Of a DNA stretch of 64,000 bases, positions 34,939-46,518 are shown in pieces (position 1 is the first letter of the stretch; each line of letters opens with the position of its first letter). This DNA comes from Microbacterium sp. NC79 (GTDB taxonomy: Bacteria > Actinomycetota > Actinomycetes > Actinomycetales > Microbacteriaceae). Location of the stretch: NCBI RefSeq assembly GCF_019061125.1, contig NZ_JAHQYI010000001.1, positions 248,001 through 312,000 on the forward strand, given 5' to 3'. The position numbers and the translations under genes were made by a program. Below the pieces are notes generated by a model, which searched no databases, was not told the DNA's origin, and worked only from the letters and a program-made list of their open reading frames with translations.

Positions 34939-35319
34939 GTCGGAGTCCTTGCGGGCGGGGCGAGATCGCCAAGAATGCCGCAGCGCGGCAGTGAAGGATT
35001 TGAACCTGACGGCAGATATCGCGTCAGGTTCACCGACGAGAAGAGTGAGCCCCATCGGCGGGTGAGCGGTCAGATCGACCGGGCACCGAGCCAGCGCTGT
35101 TGAGCGCGTGAGAATCACCCTAGGGGGAAATCAGGCAAGAGTGTGGCCCTTTTGTTCGGCAAGTGCGAAGAAGATCACCCCCGAGATCACAGAATAGAAA
35201 AAACCAGGGTTCTTGCGCGGGGTGCGCGATGAACGCAGATGACAGTGGCCGCGACACCCGGGTGCTCAGCCACCGGGACGAGGCACGCGCGCACAGACAT
35301 CGCCGGGTAGCGTGTGGGC
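34939..35319. other. intergenic region between malic enzyme and the SnoaL-like gene
   Basis: About 380 bases that hold the promoters of two divergent genes. No further gene, RNA or clear repeat was recognised. Confidence 0.4.
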
Positions 35320-35823
35320 ATGACGCTTGTGGAGATTCCCGCCTCAGATCGCACCGACATTGCCGCCCTTGTCAACGCGTACGCGTACGCCGTTGACGCT
35401 CGCGAAGCTGCCACCGTTTCGACGCTCTTCACCAATGATGGCGTTCTCATGGTTCCGTCGGCTCCTGAACGGCTCACCCCGACGCGTGAACTTGTGGGGC
35501 GAGCCGAAATTGAAGCAGAACTCGCCCAGCTCGACGCGTTTGTCGTCACGAGCCACGCGATCACCGGCCACCACCTCAGCGCATATGACGGCGACACTGC
35601 GCGCGGCGTCACGCGGTGTGAGGCGCATCACATTTCACGGTCACGCCGCGACGACAGCCTGCGCGATTTGGTGTGGATTCTGCGGTACGCCGATGACTAC
35701 CGTCGCACCGCGGCAGGCTGGCTTTTTGAACGGCGCGAAATCACCATTGACGTCGTCGACCGACGCACGATTCACGATGCCACTCCGCGTAAGGCGGCGC
35801 GCTCGCGCGACACCGAACGCTAG
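35320..35823 (+). CDS. SnoaL-like/NTF2-fold protein
   Basis: 167 residues from ATG 35320 (MTLVEIPASDRTDIAALVNA). The opening helix plus YAYAVDAREAATVSTLFTND is the classic start of a cone-shaped SnoaL/NTF2 domain; GHHLSAYDGDTARGVTRCEA, LVWILRYADDYRRTAAGWLF and ERREITID complete it. These folds bind or transform small hydrophobic molecules. Substrate unknown. The stop overlaps that of the convergent MFS gene within GCTAGC. Confidence 0.82.
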   Translation: MTLVEIPASDRTDIAALVNAYAYAVDAREAATVSTLFTNDGVLMVPSAPERLTPTRELVGRAEIEAELAQLDAFVVTSHAITGHHLSAYDGDTARGVTRCEAHHISRSRRDDSLRDLVWILRYADDYRRTAAGWLFERREITIDVVDRRTIHDATPRKAARSRDTER

Positions 35824-36968
35824 CGGGTCGCCACCACCCGGTCGTTCAAAATACGCATCAGCGGCAGACACGCGATCGCAACCACTGCCGGGAGCAGAAA
35901 CGCCAAGCTGAGCGCGGCAACTTCGGCGACGATTCCGGGAATCACCGCTCCGACGAGCGCGGCAGCGTAGTTAAACAGGTTGACCCGTGCGATAACCTCA
36001 TCGCTGCGCTCAGGCAGAATTTCTCCGGCGTGCCCGAACGCGATGGGTGTGAGCGCGCCCGACGCGACTCCCGTCAGTGCAATACCGACAAGCGCAAGCG
36101 TGACGGGTTGTGAAAGCACCATGAGCGCGCACCCGATTGCGCCGATCGTCGCGGGCGCAACAGCGATCCGACGGCGACCGAAGCGGCGCAGCAGCGGGTC
36201 AAGCACGAGGCGCGTCACGAACACAGCGCCGAGGTAGAGCCCGAGGCAGAGCGGGGCGAGGTGAGCCGCGACCTGCAGGTCGTCTTCGGCATACACCGTC
36301 GCCCACGTGGCAAGCGAGGCGTCAATCACGAACGATGCAAACACGATCATGCCGACAGCAATAATCGCGCCCCGCGGCAACGGCGAGCGCTTCCGCGACG
36401 AGTCGTTGATCACCCGCGCCGCGCGTTCCGGATCAAACCAGCGCACCGCGATCAGACCGGCGGCGAGATAGATGGCGGCGGCCACGACCAGCGGAACCTG
36501 CCCCATCAGTCCGGCGGTCAGTGCGGCCGACGTCACGACGGTGGCAATAATGCCACCCATCGTTGATGACGCGAAGAATCGCCCGAAGAGCGGAGTGCCA
36601 TGGGCGCGCTCGGCGAGTGAGCCCTGCATATTGCACGCCGCGTCGACGAGACCTAGCCCCACACCGTGCAGAATCAGGATGGGGATGATGATGGCGGGCC
36701 CCGCTCCCACGGCAACGCCGGTCAGCGTGCACGCCTCGGCGATGAGCCCCACACGCAACGCCAACCTACTCCCGCCGCGCACCGCCAACACATCCGCAAG
36801 CATCGACCCAACCGCGGCGCTCACGACGATGCACAGCAACACGATCGACAGCCCGACATCGTCGAGTCCGGTGCGTGCGCGAAGCGAGGGCAGTGCGGTC
36901 ACCAGGGCGGCATAGCCAAAGCCCTGGGCGGCGAACGCTGCGCCGACCGCGAGCGGAGTTCGGGTCAT
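35820..36968 (-). CDS. MFS transporter
   Basis: 382 residues from ATG 36968 (MTRTPLAVGAAFAAQGFGYA). About twelve membrane segments. The compact MFS form is similar to sugar-efflux or fucose-type members (GVASGALTPIAFGHAGEILP). Substrate not deducible. It faces the SnoaL-like gene tail to tail with stops overlapping. Confidence 0.85.
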   Translation of the reverse strand: MTRTPLAVGAAFAAQGFGYAALVTALPSLRARTGLDDVGLSIVLLCIVVSAAVGSMLADVLAVRGGSRLALRVGLIAEACTLTGVAVGAGPAIIIPILILHGVGLGLVDAACNMQGSLAERAHGTPLFGRFFASSTMGGIIATVVTSAALTAGLMGQVPLVVAAAIYLAAGLIAVRWFDPERAARVINDSSRKRSPLPRGAIIAVGMIVFASFVIDASLATWATVYAEDDLQVAAHLAPLCLGLYLGAVFVTRLVLDPLLRRFGRRRIAVAPATIGAIGCALMVLSQPVTLALVGIALTGVASGALTPIAFGHAGEILPERSDEVIARVNLFNYAAALVGAVIPGIVAEVAALSLAFLLPAVVAIACLPLMRILNDRVVATR

Positions 36969-37031
36969 GGATCGTAGTTTGCCGCTCCACCACATGCGCG
37001 GCAAGATGAAAACCCAAACCTGACCGAAGCT

Positions 37032-37940
37032 TTACCCAGCAGGCACGTGCTCACGGGCGACGGTCTCCAGCGTTGCCCGCAGTGCCGCAATCGCCGGACG
37101 GCCGGCGCTCGATTCGCGCGCCGACGTAAAAATGGTGCGTCGCGGCTCGGTCGGTAGGTCAATAAGCGCGCACGTCGGGCTCTCGCCCGCCCACTGCAGA
37201 TCCGGGATGAACGCGACCGCGTTGCCCGACCGAATCAGCCGAATCTGCGCCTGCAGGTCGGCGGTTTGGTACCGCACGTCGGGCTCAAACCCCGCGCTCC
37301 GGCAGGCTTGCTCGGCAAAGTGTCTGGACGCTGCTCCCCGAGGTTCCATGACCCACGGAACCTCGGCAGCGTCGCCGAGGTTCCGGAGCGGCCCGAAGGC
37401 GCTTGCGCCTGGCGGTACAGCGAGACGAATCGCGTCACGCAGAAGTTCGCGGCGGTCAAGACCGGGATGCCACGCTGCCGCATGCACCGGATACTGCTCG
37501 GCAACGACGAGGTCGAAGTCGCGAGCCCACGTGTCGGCGAGCGCCGTCTCGGGCTCATGCTGGGTCATTTCAACGCGCACGTCTGGGTGCGCTTCGCGCA
37601 TCCGCGTGAGAGTGGCGGGCAACAGCGCCAGCATGGCGGACTGGAACACCGCCATGCGCACCGTTCCCGAGGTGGTGGTCAGCGAAGACGAGAGATCGGC
37701 CTCGGCCCGCTCCAACGTGTCGAGCAGCTCCTCCGTGTGCCGCGCCAGAATTTCTGCCTGCGGTGTCAGTTGCACTCGCCGTCCGACGCGGCGCAATAGC
37801 TCGACACCCGTCTCTTGCTCCAGCAGGCTGAGCTGTTGCGAAACCGCAGATGGCGTGAAGTTGAGCGCCTCGGCAGCCGCAGCGATGGTTCCGCGCACCT
37901 GCACTTCGCGAAGCAATCGCAATCGACGTACATCCAGCAC
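37032..37940 (-). CDS. LysR-family regulator, probable control of putA
   Basis: 302 residues: an N-terminal helix-turn-helix (LREVQVRGTIAAAAEALNFT, then SAVSQQLSLLEQETGVELL) and a periplasmic-binding-like effector domain. It is divergent from putA, with starts about 125 bases apart, an arrangement in which the LysR protein usually controls the neighbour in response to its substrate, here proline. Confidence 0.9.
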   Translation of the reverse strand: MLDVRRLRLLREVQVRGTIAAAAEALNFTPSAVSQQLSLLEQETGVELLRRVGRRVQLTPQAEILARHTEELLDTLERAEADLSSSLTTTSGTVRMAVFQSAMLALLPATLTRMREAHPDVRVEMTQHEPETALADTWARDFDLVVAEQYPVHAAAWHPGLDRRELLRDAIRLAVPPGASAFGPLRNLGDAAEVPWVMEPRGAASRHFAEQACRSAGFEPDVRYQTADLQAQIRLIRSGNAVAFIPDLQWAGESPTCALIDLPTEPRRTIFTSARESSAGRPAIAALRATLETVAREHVPAG

Positions 37941-37961
37941 GGTGGCCTCCTCATTGATGGT

Positions 37962-37987
37962 TAATCAAGGCTAACTATTAATGATTA
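37962..37987. promoter_or_regulatory. dyad TAATCA/TGATTA in the lysR-putA intergenic region
   Basis: TAATCA (37962-37967) and TGATTA (37982-37987), 14 bases apart, lie in an AT-rich patch between divergent genes. Size and position fit a LysR-type binding site. Confidence 0.5.
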
Positions 37988-38064
37988 GTTTTCGTCGCTT
38001 TTGCTTATGCGTCGGGGTGCTCATACTCAGAAACACGTACCCAATGCCACTTCTGAGGAATGAC

Positions 38065-41000
38065 ATGACTGCCGTTGCTAACCCGAGGCACTCCGGAGCC
38101 GCCGGACTCACCACCGACGAACGAAACGCGCTCGCTGACGATGCCATCGCGCTTGTTCAGCGCTGGCTACAGACGGCGGCGTCGATCCCGCCTGACGTTT
38201 CAGGTCAGCGTCTTGCCGGTGTGCTGAAAGACCCGCATGGGCTCGACTTCACCGTCGGTTTCGTTGATGGCGTTGTGCGTCCAGAAGATCTGCACGTTGC
38301 CGCCCGCAACCTCCGTCGGCTCGCACCCCAGGTTCCGTCGTTCCTGCCATGGCCGTTGCGTGCCGCTGTCCGTCTCGGCGGCGTGACGGCACCTATTCTC
38401 CCCAGCGTCGTGGTTCCGATCGCCCGCACGGTGCTGCGAAAAATGGTTGGCCACCTCATCGTGGACGCGACCGACGCCAAGCTTGGTGCCGCGATCGCGC
38501 ACATCAAGAAGCCAGGCATCCGTCTCAACATGAACCTCCTCGGCGAGGCTGTGCTCGGGAGCAAGGAGGCAGGACGCCGACTGGCCGGAACCATCGCGCT
38601 TGTCGAGCGCGCCGACGTCGACTACGTGTCGATCAAGGTGTCATCTACCGTGAGCCCGCACTCCCCGTGGGCATTTGACGAAGACGTGGAACACGTCGTG
38701 CAAAGCCTGACGCCGCTGTTTCAGCGTGCGGCAGCGGCGACGCCAGCGAAGTTCATCAACCTCGACATGGAGGAATACAAAGACCTCGACCTCACGATCG
38801 CGGTCTTCACGAAGCTGCTTGATAAGCCCGAGTTCACCAATCTGGAGGCAGGCATCGTGCTGCAGGCCTACCTGCCAGATGCACTGTCGGCGATGATTCG
38901 CCTGCAGGAGTGGGCTGCCGTGCGCCGCGCCAACGGCGGCGCGGGCATCAAGGTGCGCGTCGTGAAGGGCGCGAACCTCCCGATGGAACACGTTGATGCC
39001 TCCCTCCACGGGTGGCCAGTCGCGACCTGGCACACGAAGCAAGACTCTGACACGAACTACAAGCGGGTACTCGAGTACGCGCTCGACGCGGAACGAATTC
39101 GTAATATCAAGATCGGTGTCGCCGGTCACAACCTGTTCGACATCGCGTTTGCCTGGTTGCTCGCCAAGCAGCGCGGCGTCAGCAACGGCATCGACATCGA
39201 GATGCTTCTCGGCATGGCGCAGAGCCAAGCGGAGGCGGTCAAACGCGACGTCGGCGAGCTCCTCCTGTACACCCCGGTCGTACACCCGCAGGAGTTCGAT
39301 GTCGCCATCGCCTACCTGATTCGCCGCCTCGAAGAAGGAGCTAGCAGCGACAATTTCATGTCAGCCGTGTTCGAGCTGAGTGAGAGCGCCGACCTCTTTG
39401 AACGCGAGAAGAACCGCTTCCTCGCCTCGCTCGCCGCCCTCGATACCGCGGTTCCCGCACCGCACCGCGTACAAGACCGCACGCAGCAGGCAGCAGCGGC
39501 ACCAACCGACCACTTCGAAAACACCCCGGACACCGACCCTGCCGTTGACGCCAACCGCGGCTGGGGTCGCGCGATCCTCAGCAACGTTTCCACCAGCACG
39601 CTCGGCACCGCAACGGTCGACGCGTCGATCATCTCAACCGAGGATGAGCTTGACGCCGTCATTGACCGCACCACGGCTGCCGGAACCGCGTGGGGCGCGA
39701 TGAGCGGAGCCGAACGCGCCGCGATTCTGCACCGCGCAGGCGACGCACTTCAGGCACGGCGTGCGGAACTCATGGAGATCTCTGCCGCCGAGGCAGGCAA
39801 GACACTTGACCAGTCAGACCCCGAAGTCTCCGAAGCGATCGACTTCGCGCACTACTACGCCGAACTCGCAAAAGAACTCGACGACGTCGACGGCGCCGTG
39901 TTTACTCCCGCGAAACTAACCGTCGTGGTTCCGCCGTGGAACTTTCCCATCGCCATCCCCGCAGGTTCTACCCTCGCCGCGCTCGCGGCAGGCTCCCCCG
40001 TCATCATTAAGCCGTCGCGGCAGGCCCGCCGCTCCGGCGCCGTCATGGTTGAAGCGCTATGGGAAGCGGGTGTGCCGCGCGACGTGCTGTCGTTCGTGCA
40101 ACTGGCAGATAACGCGCTGGGCGAGCGCTTGATGTCCCACCCGGCGGTGGAGCGTGTCATTCTGACCGGCGGCTACGAGACGGCGGAACTGTTCCGCTCG
40201 TTCCGTAAGGACCTCCCGCTGCTTGCCGAGACGAGCGGTAAGAACGCCATGATCGTCACTCCGAGCGCCGACCTTGACCTCGCGGTGAAGGATGTCGTGT
40301 ACTCCGCCTTCGGTCACGCCGGCCAAAAGTGCTCGGCGGCCTCTCTCGTCGTGCTCGTTGGTTCCGTTGCCACCTCAAAACGGTTCCGGAACCAGTTGCT
40401 TGACGCCGTCAGTTCTCTCGTCGTCGGTTATCCGGACGATGCGACGGCACAAATGGGGCCGATCATTGAGCCCGCGCGCGGCAAGCTCAAGACCGCACTG
40501 ACCACGATCGAACCCGGACAGCAGTGGCTGATCGAACCGCGTCAGCTCGATGACAGCGGCAAACTCTGGAGCCCGGGCGTACGCGAAGGCGTACAGCGCG
40601 GCAGCGAATATCACCGTGTCGAGTATTTTGGGCCGATTCTTGGCATCATGACAGCCAAGACGCTCGACGAGGCCATCGCGATCGTCAATGACATTGACTA
40701 TGGCCTCACTTCGGGCCTGCATTCGCTCGACACGACCGAAATCAACCAGTGGCTTACCCACATCGAGGCGGGCAACCTGTACGTCAACCGCGGCACAACC
40801 GGTGCGATTGTGCAGCGCCAGCCGTTCGGCGGATGGAAGAAGTCGGCCGTCGGTGCCGGAACCAAAGCGGGCGGCCCGAACTACCTGATCGGCCTCGGGC
40901 ACTGGACTCCGGCCGAAGCACGCATTGCTCCTGCCGAGCCGATCACCCCGCTTCAAGACGCGTTTAGCGGCACACCTGCCGAGCACGCGATGCTCGCCCG

Positions 41001-41520
41001 GGCCTGTGCAAGCGACGCTCACGCGTGGCAACACGAGTTTGGGGTGGCCCGTGACCGCTCCGGTCTTACCGCCGAGCGCAACGTGTTCCGCTACCGTCCA
41101 CGTCTCGTGCACGTGCGCTTAAGCGAGGGCGAGCCGCTCGTCTCGCTTGTGCGCGTGCTCAGCGCCGCGAAGCGCGTGGGTGCCACCGTGACCGTCTCGA
41201 GTGCCATTGCTGTGCCGCGTCACATTGCCCAGGCCGCCGGACACATCCTCGGTGAGGCCACCGTTGAAGACGATGTCACCTTTGCCACCCGCATGGGAGC
41301 GGCGGCACCCGACCACATGGGCACGCGCATTCGATTGATCGGAGGAACCACGCGGCTGGTGGCTGAGGCGACCAACGGTTCTCCCGATGTCGCCATCTAC
41401 GCGGGCGCGGTCACCGAGTCCGGACGAATCGAAATGCTGCCATTTGTGCAGGAGCAGGCGGTATCTGTGACGGCCCACCGGTTCGGCACGGCCAATCACC
41501 TCACCGACACCATCCTGTAG
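38065..41520 (+). CDS. putA: bifunctional proline dehydrogenase / P5C dehydrogenase
   Basis: 1151 residues from ATG 38065 (GAGGAA 5 bases upstream; an open frame to 37981 lacks homology). The PRODH barrel (about 60-470) contains VDYVSIKVSS and IKVRVVKGANLPMEH. The aldehyde dehydrogenase half (about 500-1010) contains PPWNFPIAIP, the catalytic Cys in FGHAGQKCSAAS and the Glu in LLAETSGKN. An extra C-terminal region of about 140 residues follows. It oxidises proline to glutamate in two steps with channelling. No N-terminal DNA-binding domain, so regulation falls to LysR. Confidence 0.96.
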   Translation: MTAVANPRHSGAAGLTTDERNALADDAIALVQRWLQTAASIPPDVSGQRLAGVLKDPHGLDFTVGFVDGVVRPEDLHVAARNLRRLAPQVPSFLPWPLRAAVRLGGVTAPILPSVVVPIARTVLRKMVGHLIVDATDAKLGAAIAHIKKPGIRLNMNLLGEAVLGSKEAGRRLAGTIALVERADVDYVSIKVSSTVSPHSPWAFDEDVEHVVQSLTPLFQRAAAATPAKFINLDMEEYKDLDLTIAVFTKLLDKPEFTNLEAGIVLQAYLPDALSAMIRLQEWAAVRRANGGAGIKVRVVKGANLPMEHVDASLHGWPVATWHTKQDSDTNYKRVLEYALDAERIRNIKIGVAGHNLFDIAFAWLLAKQRGVSNGIDIEMLLGMAQSQAEAVKRDVGELLLYTPVVHPQEFDVAIAYLIRRLEEGASSDNFMSAVFELSESADLFEREKNRFLASLAALDTAVPAPHRVQDRTQQAAAAPTDHFENTPDTDPAVDANRGWGRAILSNVSTSTLGTATVDASIISTEDELDAVIDRTTAAGTAWGAMSGAERAAILHRAGDALQARRAELMEISAAEAGKTLDQSDPEVSEAIDFAHYYAELAKELDDVDGAVFTPAKLTVVVPPWNFPIAIPAGSTLAALAAGSPVIIKPSRQARRSGAVMVEALWEAGVPRDVLSFVQLADNALGERLMSHPAVERVILTGGYETAELFRSFRKDLPLLAETSGKNAMIVTPSADLDLAVKDVVYSAFGHAGQKCSAASLVVLVGSVATSKRFRNQLLDAVSSLVVGYPDDATAQMGPIIEPARGKLKTALTTIEPGQQWLIEPRQLDDSGKLWSPGVREGVQRGSEYHRVEYFGPILGIMTAKTLDEAIAIVNDIDYGLTSGLHSLDTTEINQWLTHIEAGNLYVNRGTTGAIVQRQPFGGWKKSAVGAGTKAGGPNYLIGLGHWTPAEARIAPAEPITPLQDAFSGTPAEHAMLARACASDAHAWQHEFGVARDRSGLTAERNVFRYRPRLVHVRLSEGEPLVSLVRVLSAAKRVGATVTVSSAIAVPRHIAQAAGHILGEATVEDDVTFATRMGAAAPDHMGTRIRLIGGTTRLVAEATNGSPDVAIYAGAVTESGRIEMLPFVQEQAVSVTAHRFGTANHLTDTIL

Positions 41521-41550
41521 CGCGCAATCCCATCTGTCAGGGCGTAAGCA

Positions 41551-41586
41551 GAGAACCGGCCTCACGCGTACGTGGGGCCGGTTCTC
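41551..41586. terminator. bidirectional terminator between putA and DUF3054 gene
   Basis: GAGAACCGGCC pairs with GGCCGGTTCTC, with further pairing of TCACG and CGTGG; GTTTC follows. Confidence 0.8.
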
Positions 41587-41602
41587 GTTTCGAGCGCTCG
41601 GG

Positions 41603-41998
41603 TCAGGGCATCGCGCGAGCGCGACGCTTGGCGATGAGCATCACGATCAGGCGCCAGCCCAAAAGGAAAAGTGCCAGTGTGATGGTCGCGACAATGATGA
41701 ACGGCACCGCGGCGGTGTCGCCACTGAGCACACGAATGCCGAGGCCGCCAGCCGCGGTGACCAGCCAAATGATGAGGCCGGTGGGGGCCAGGGCGGTGGG
41801 CTTCTGAAACACGAACGACGCTGCCCACGCAATGACAAGCGCGGTGACGAAGGGCCACGCCGTCATGACCAGGCCAGGGCCGAACGCCTCGGTCTCGTGC
41901 GATGCTCGTCCCAAAGCCGCGAATGCGATCACTAAGACCAGGTCGGCGATAAACGAGAGAACGATCGTGCGAGCGGCGGGGCGAGAAGATGTGGTCAC
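41603..41998 (-). CDS. DUF3054 membrane protein
   Basis: 131 residues with four membrane segments (IVLSFIADLVLVIAFAALGR at the start). The motif GRASHETE follows the first segment and the sequence ends in RRARAMP. Fits DUF3054, a small actinobacterial integral membrane family without known function. Confidence 0.82.
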   Translation of the reverse strand: MTTSSRPAARTIVLSFIADLVLVIAFAALGRASHETEAFGPGLVMTAWPFVTALVIAWAASFVFQKPTALAPTGLIIWLVTAAGGLGIRVLSGDTAAVPFIIVATITLALFLLGWRLIVMLIAKRRARAMP

Positions 41999-42298
41999 CT
42001 CTCCATTGTCTCAAGTGCAGCACTATCGCGGCGCGAATAAAGGTTCCCGTCCACGTGAATGCACAACAGGCTCCATTCACGGAAAAATCCAAAATTCCCC
42101 GACGAAATCGCGACGCTGTTCGGTTTCTCTACAAAACGATGCTCTGACGTCGGTGCCTGCCTGTAGGCTCGGTCTTGATTGAACCTTGGGGGGTTCAACG
42201 ACACACATCGTGCAGTCCCGAAGCTGCGTGGTATCGCTGTTTCGTTACCCTCGGGCGACGTCGACGGCGTCGTCACAGCACCAATGGGAGAGGTGTGC
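41999..42298. other. intergenic region before the AraC regulator, with hairpin
   Basis: 300 bases. TTGAACC (42179-42185) and GGTTCAA (42192-42198) form a perfect 7-bp stem with a 6-base loop about 100 bases upstream of the regulator start; it may be an operator or leader structure. No gene seen. Confidence 0.45.
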
Positions 42299-43231
42299 AT
42301 GAGTATGGGGGACCTTCGTACCGAAGGGCGCTCGGCATTCGATGATCTGTATGCCATGGCAGAGGTCATGTTGTGGGGTGGTAACGCCGCTGGGGGTAGC
42401 GACGATATTCAGATCTGGCGCGGTCGTCGCATGACGCTATACCGCTACAGCGGTGGCGGATTCAGTTTTCGCCGTGAGAACGATCACCTATCGGATGAGT
42501 TCGCAACGAACCTATCCTTCGGCTTTCTGCATCGAGGCGAACTGACCGCCACATCTGATGGGCAGACACTCGTTCATCGCCCGGGACAAGTGGCGACGTT
42601 TCGGATGGATCGGCCGATCGATTCGCGCACTCAGCCGGGAACAGTGCTCACGGTGGCGCATCTGCCATTCCGCTTCCTGGAGTCGCGCGGCGTGGATACC
42701 CGCCAGCTCAACGGGCAGGGATGGGAAGCAGGTGTTCTTTGCGACACCGCGATGAGCATGGCTGACAGGATCTTCAATGTTGCCACTGACGACGAAGCAT
42801 TCGTGCTGGAAGCCGGCATCGTTGAACTCGTCGTCGGAATTTTGGCGGCTCACGATTCCGATCTGCTCGTTGATGACGTCACCGAAAAGACCCGCGCACG
42901 GGCCATGCAACTCATCGACGAAAACTACACAGACGTCGAGCTTGACGCTGATCGCATCGCGGCCGCGCTCGGTGCCTCTCGCCGTTATCTGTACGGGCTG
43001 TTTGAAGGGCGAGGGCCCTCGATCGCCACGCTTATTCGCGACCGTCGCGCGGCGCACGCTGAGCAGTTGCTGATTAACGAGCCGACGTTTTCGATTCGCC
43101 GGATCGCGCACCTTTCCGGCTTCGGTAGCGAGGACCGCCTCCTGCGGACGTTCAAACAGCTGACAGGCGAATCGCCCTCCGCCTACCGTCGCCGCATCGC
43201 CACCGGGGGGCGTGTTCCGGTTTCGTCATAA
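42299..43231 (+). CDS. AraC-family transcriptional regulator
   Basis: 310 residues from ATG 42299, with GGAGAGG 6 bases upstream. The N-terminal half is an AraC-binding-like sensor (FGFLHRGELTATSDGQTLVH). The C-terminal two-helix-turn-helix domain has RRYLYGLFEGRGPSIATLIR, then SIRRIAHLSGFGSEDRLLRT and GESPSAYRR. Its target is unclear; the adjacent glutamate dehydrogenase is possible. Confidence 0.9.
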   Translation: MSMGDLRTEGRSAFDDLYAMAEVMLWGGNAAGGSDDIQIWRGRRMTLYRYSGGGFSFRRENDHLSDEFATNLSFGFLHRGELTATSDGQTLVHRPGQVATFRMDRPIDSRTQPGTVLTVAHLPFRFLESRGVDTRQLNGQGWEAGVLCDTAMSMADRIFNVATDDEAFVLEAGIVELVVGILAAHDSDLLVDDVTEKTRARAMQLIDENYTDVELDADRIAAALGASRRYLYGLFEGRGPSIATLIRDRRAAHAEQLLINEPTFSIRRIAHLSGFGSEDRLLRTFKQLTGESPSAYRRRIATGGRVPVSS

Positions 43232-44833
<1,602 letters not shown>

Positions 44834-44843
44834 GACACAGGCG

Positions 44844-44878
44844 AATGCGGCACGAGAGGCACACTCTCGTGCCGCATT
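44844..44878 (+). terminator. terminator after gdhA
   Basis: AATGCGGCACGAGAG pairs perfectly with CTCTCGTGCCGCATT over a short loop, followed by ACTGTTTCC. Confidence 0.85.
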
Positions 44879-45005
44879 ACTGTTTCCACTTACTTTTCGT
44901 ACCGCTGCCTATAGCGGCTAAAAAGGGCCCGGGTGTGTGCCGGAACTTCTGGTTCCGACTCTGAACTGCGCGACAGAATCATCCGGTTCCGTCACCCGGC
45001 CTGGC

Positions 45006-45860
45006 CTACAGGATGACGGTGGAGCGGCCGTGCACGATGACGCGGTCTTCTGCGTGCCAGCGCACGGCGCGCGCGAGAACGAGTCGCTCAACGTCTTGAC
45101 CGCGGCGCTGCAGCTCGACGGCCGATTCTGCGTGCGTGACGCGGGTGACGTCTTGCTCGATGATGGGTCCCTCATCAAGGTCGGCGGTCGCGTAGTGCGC
45201 GGTGGCACCAATCAGCTTCACGCCGCGTTCCTTCGCGCGCGCGTACGGGTTGGCGCCGATGAACGCAGGCAGGAACGAGTGGTGAATGTTGATGACGGGG
45301 GCGCCGATTTTCGTGATGAAGTCGTCCGTCAGAATCTGCATGTAGCGCGCGAGCACGACGAGGTCGACCTTGCCGACGAGAAGCTCGAGCTGCTTGGCCT
45401 CCATCGCGGCCTTGTCGCTGGAGGGGATGTGTACGAACGGCACACCGAAGTTGGCCACCGACTGCTCAAGGGCGGTGTGGTTGGACACGACGCAGGTGAT
45501 GTCGATGTCGAGATCACCACGCTGCGTACGCCACAGCAGGTCAAGCAGGCAGTGGTCGTACTGGGAGACGAAGATCGCGACCCGTTTGCGTTGGGTCGCG
45601 TCGTGCAGCGACCACTCCATGCCGAAATCGGCCGCGAGCTTGGCGATCAGCGCTTCGATTTCTGCGCGACGGGCTGCGAAACCGTCAATGTGGAATACCG
45701 TCCGCTGGAAGAACTTGCCACCCTCTGCGTCGGTGGAGTGCTGGTCGAGAGAGATGATATTCGCCCCCACCCGCGCCATCAGCCCCGCAACGGCGGCGAC
45801 GATCCCTGGCTGGTCGTCACAAGTGATCAGCAGGCGGGCGGTATCGGTCAAGTCAGTCAT
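45006..45860 (-). CDS. purU: formyltetrahydrofolate deformylase
   Basis: 284 residues from ATG 45860. An N-terminal ACT domain (RLLITCDDQPGIVAAVAGLM) precedes the formyltransferase fold with INIHHSFLPAFIGANPY and GATAHYATADLDEGPIIEQD, which contain the catalytic Asn, His and Asp. It hydrolyses 10-formyl-THF to formate and THF, balancing one-carbon pools. Full length. Confidence 0.96.
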   Translation of the reverse strand: MTDLTDTARLLITCDDQPGIVAAVAGLMARVGANIISLDQHSTDAEGGKFFQRTVFHIDGFAARRAEIEALIAKLAADFGMEWSLHDATQRKRVAIFVSQYDHCLLDLLWRTQRGDLDIDITCVVSNHTALEQSVANFGVPFVHIPSSDKAAMEAKQLELLVGKVDLVVLARYMQILTDDFITKIGAPVINIHHSFLPAFIGANPYARAKERGVKLIGATAHYATADLDEGPIIEQDVTRVTHAESAVELQRRGQDVERLVLARAVRWHAEDRVIVHGRSTVIL

Positions 45861-45946
45861 CGTGCTCCATTCTCCGCTCAATTCTTCCCTCTCTCACCCT
45901 CTTCCGACGAATCCGTGCCCGGTGTGTGACCGCGTAGCCTGGAGTG

Positions 45947-46444
45947 GTGACTGCAGCTCTTGGTTCCGTCGACCCCGTTTCGTTCTTCGCTGAGGTCCGC
46001 TCACAGTTGCACGATCTTCCGACCGAGCTGCTCGGTGAGTATCGGGCAGCGAAACGCATGCTCGGAATTCCGCGTGCCGCGCGCATTGTGGCGGTCGGCG
46101 AAGCGTGGCACCTCGGCGCTCTGCTTGTGACGGCCGACGCTGTCCTGGCGACGGGCGATGTGGCGCGGTCGTCGGAACCATCGCGCAAGGGATACACCGC
46201 GCTGTCGGCGCGTGAGCGGGATGAGTTGCGCTTCGCGGCCTACCGCGGCGGCGTGCCGGAGGGGCGTGCCGTGCACTACAACTGGACGCCGATTGACTTC
46301 TCGGCGCTGGCAGGTGGCGGAACCTCGGGACCGTTGGCCGTGCAGGATGGAAAGTTGATGATTCGTTGGTCAGCGGCGGGTGGGTATGCGCCGCTGGACG
46401 GTTATGTTCGCGAACGGATCGAGCTCGCGCGCGGGATTGTGTAA
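45947..46444 (+). CDS. conserved hypothetical protein
   Basis: 165 residues from GTG 45947. No signal or membrane segment. Features: FFAEVRSQLHDLPTELLGEY, IPRAARIVAVGEAWHLGALL, RKGYTALSARERDELRFAAY. The composition suggests a soluble alpha/beta protein. It seems typical of Microbacteriaceae, but no family is recognised. It is divergent from purU with an 86-base gap. Confidence 0.65.
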   Translation: MTAALGSVDPVSFFAEVRSQLHDLPTELLGEYRAAKRMLGIPRAARIVAVGEAWHLGALLVTADAVLATGDVARSSEPSRKGYTALSARERDELRFAAYRGGVPEGRAVHYNWTPIDFSALAGGGTSGPLAVQDGKLMIRWSAAGGYAPLDGYVRERIELARGIV

Positions 46445-46518
46445 TGTCCCACGACTGACGGTGTGCGGCGTGCGGTGTTAGGCGTGCGGTGTGCGTAACG
46501 CGTTGTGGAGTGCTGCGG

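Noticed and set aside
37981..38064. Earlier start of putA
   Set aside because: No homology and no ribosome site; ATG 38065 has GAGGAA at proper distance.
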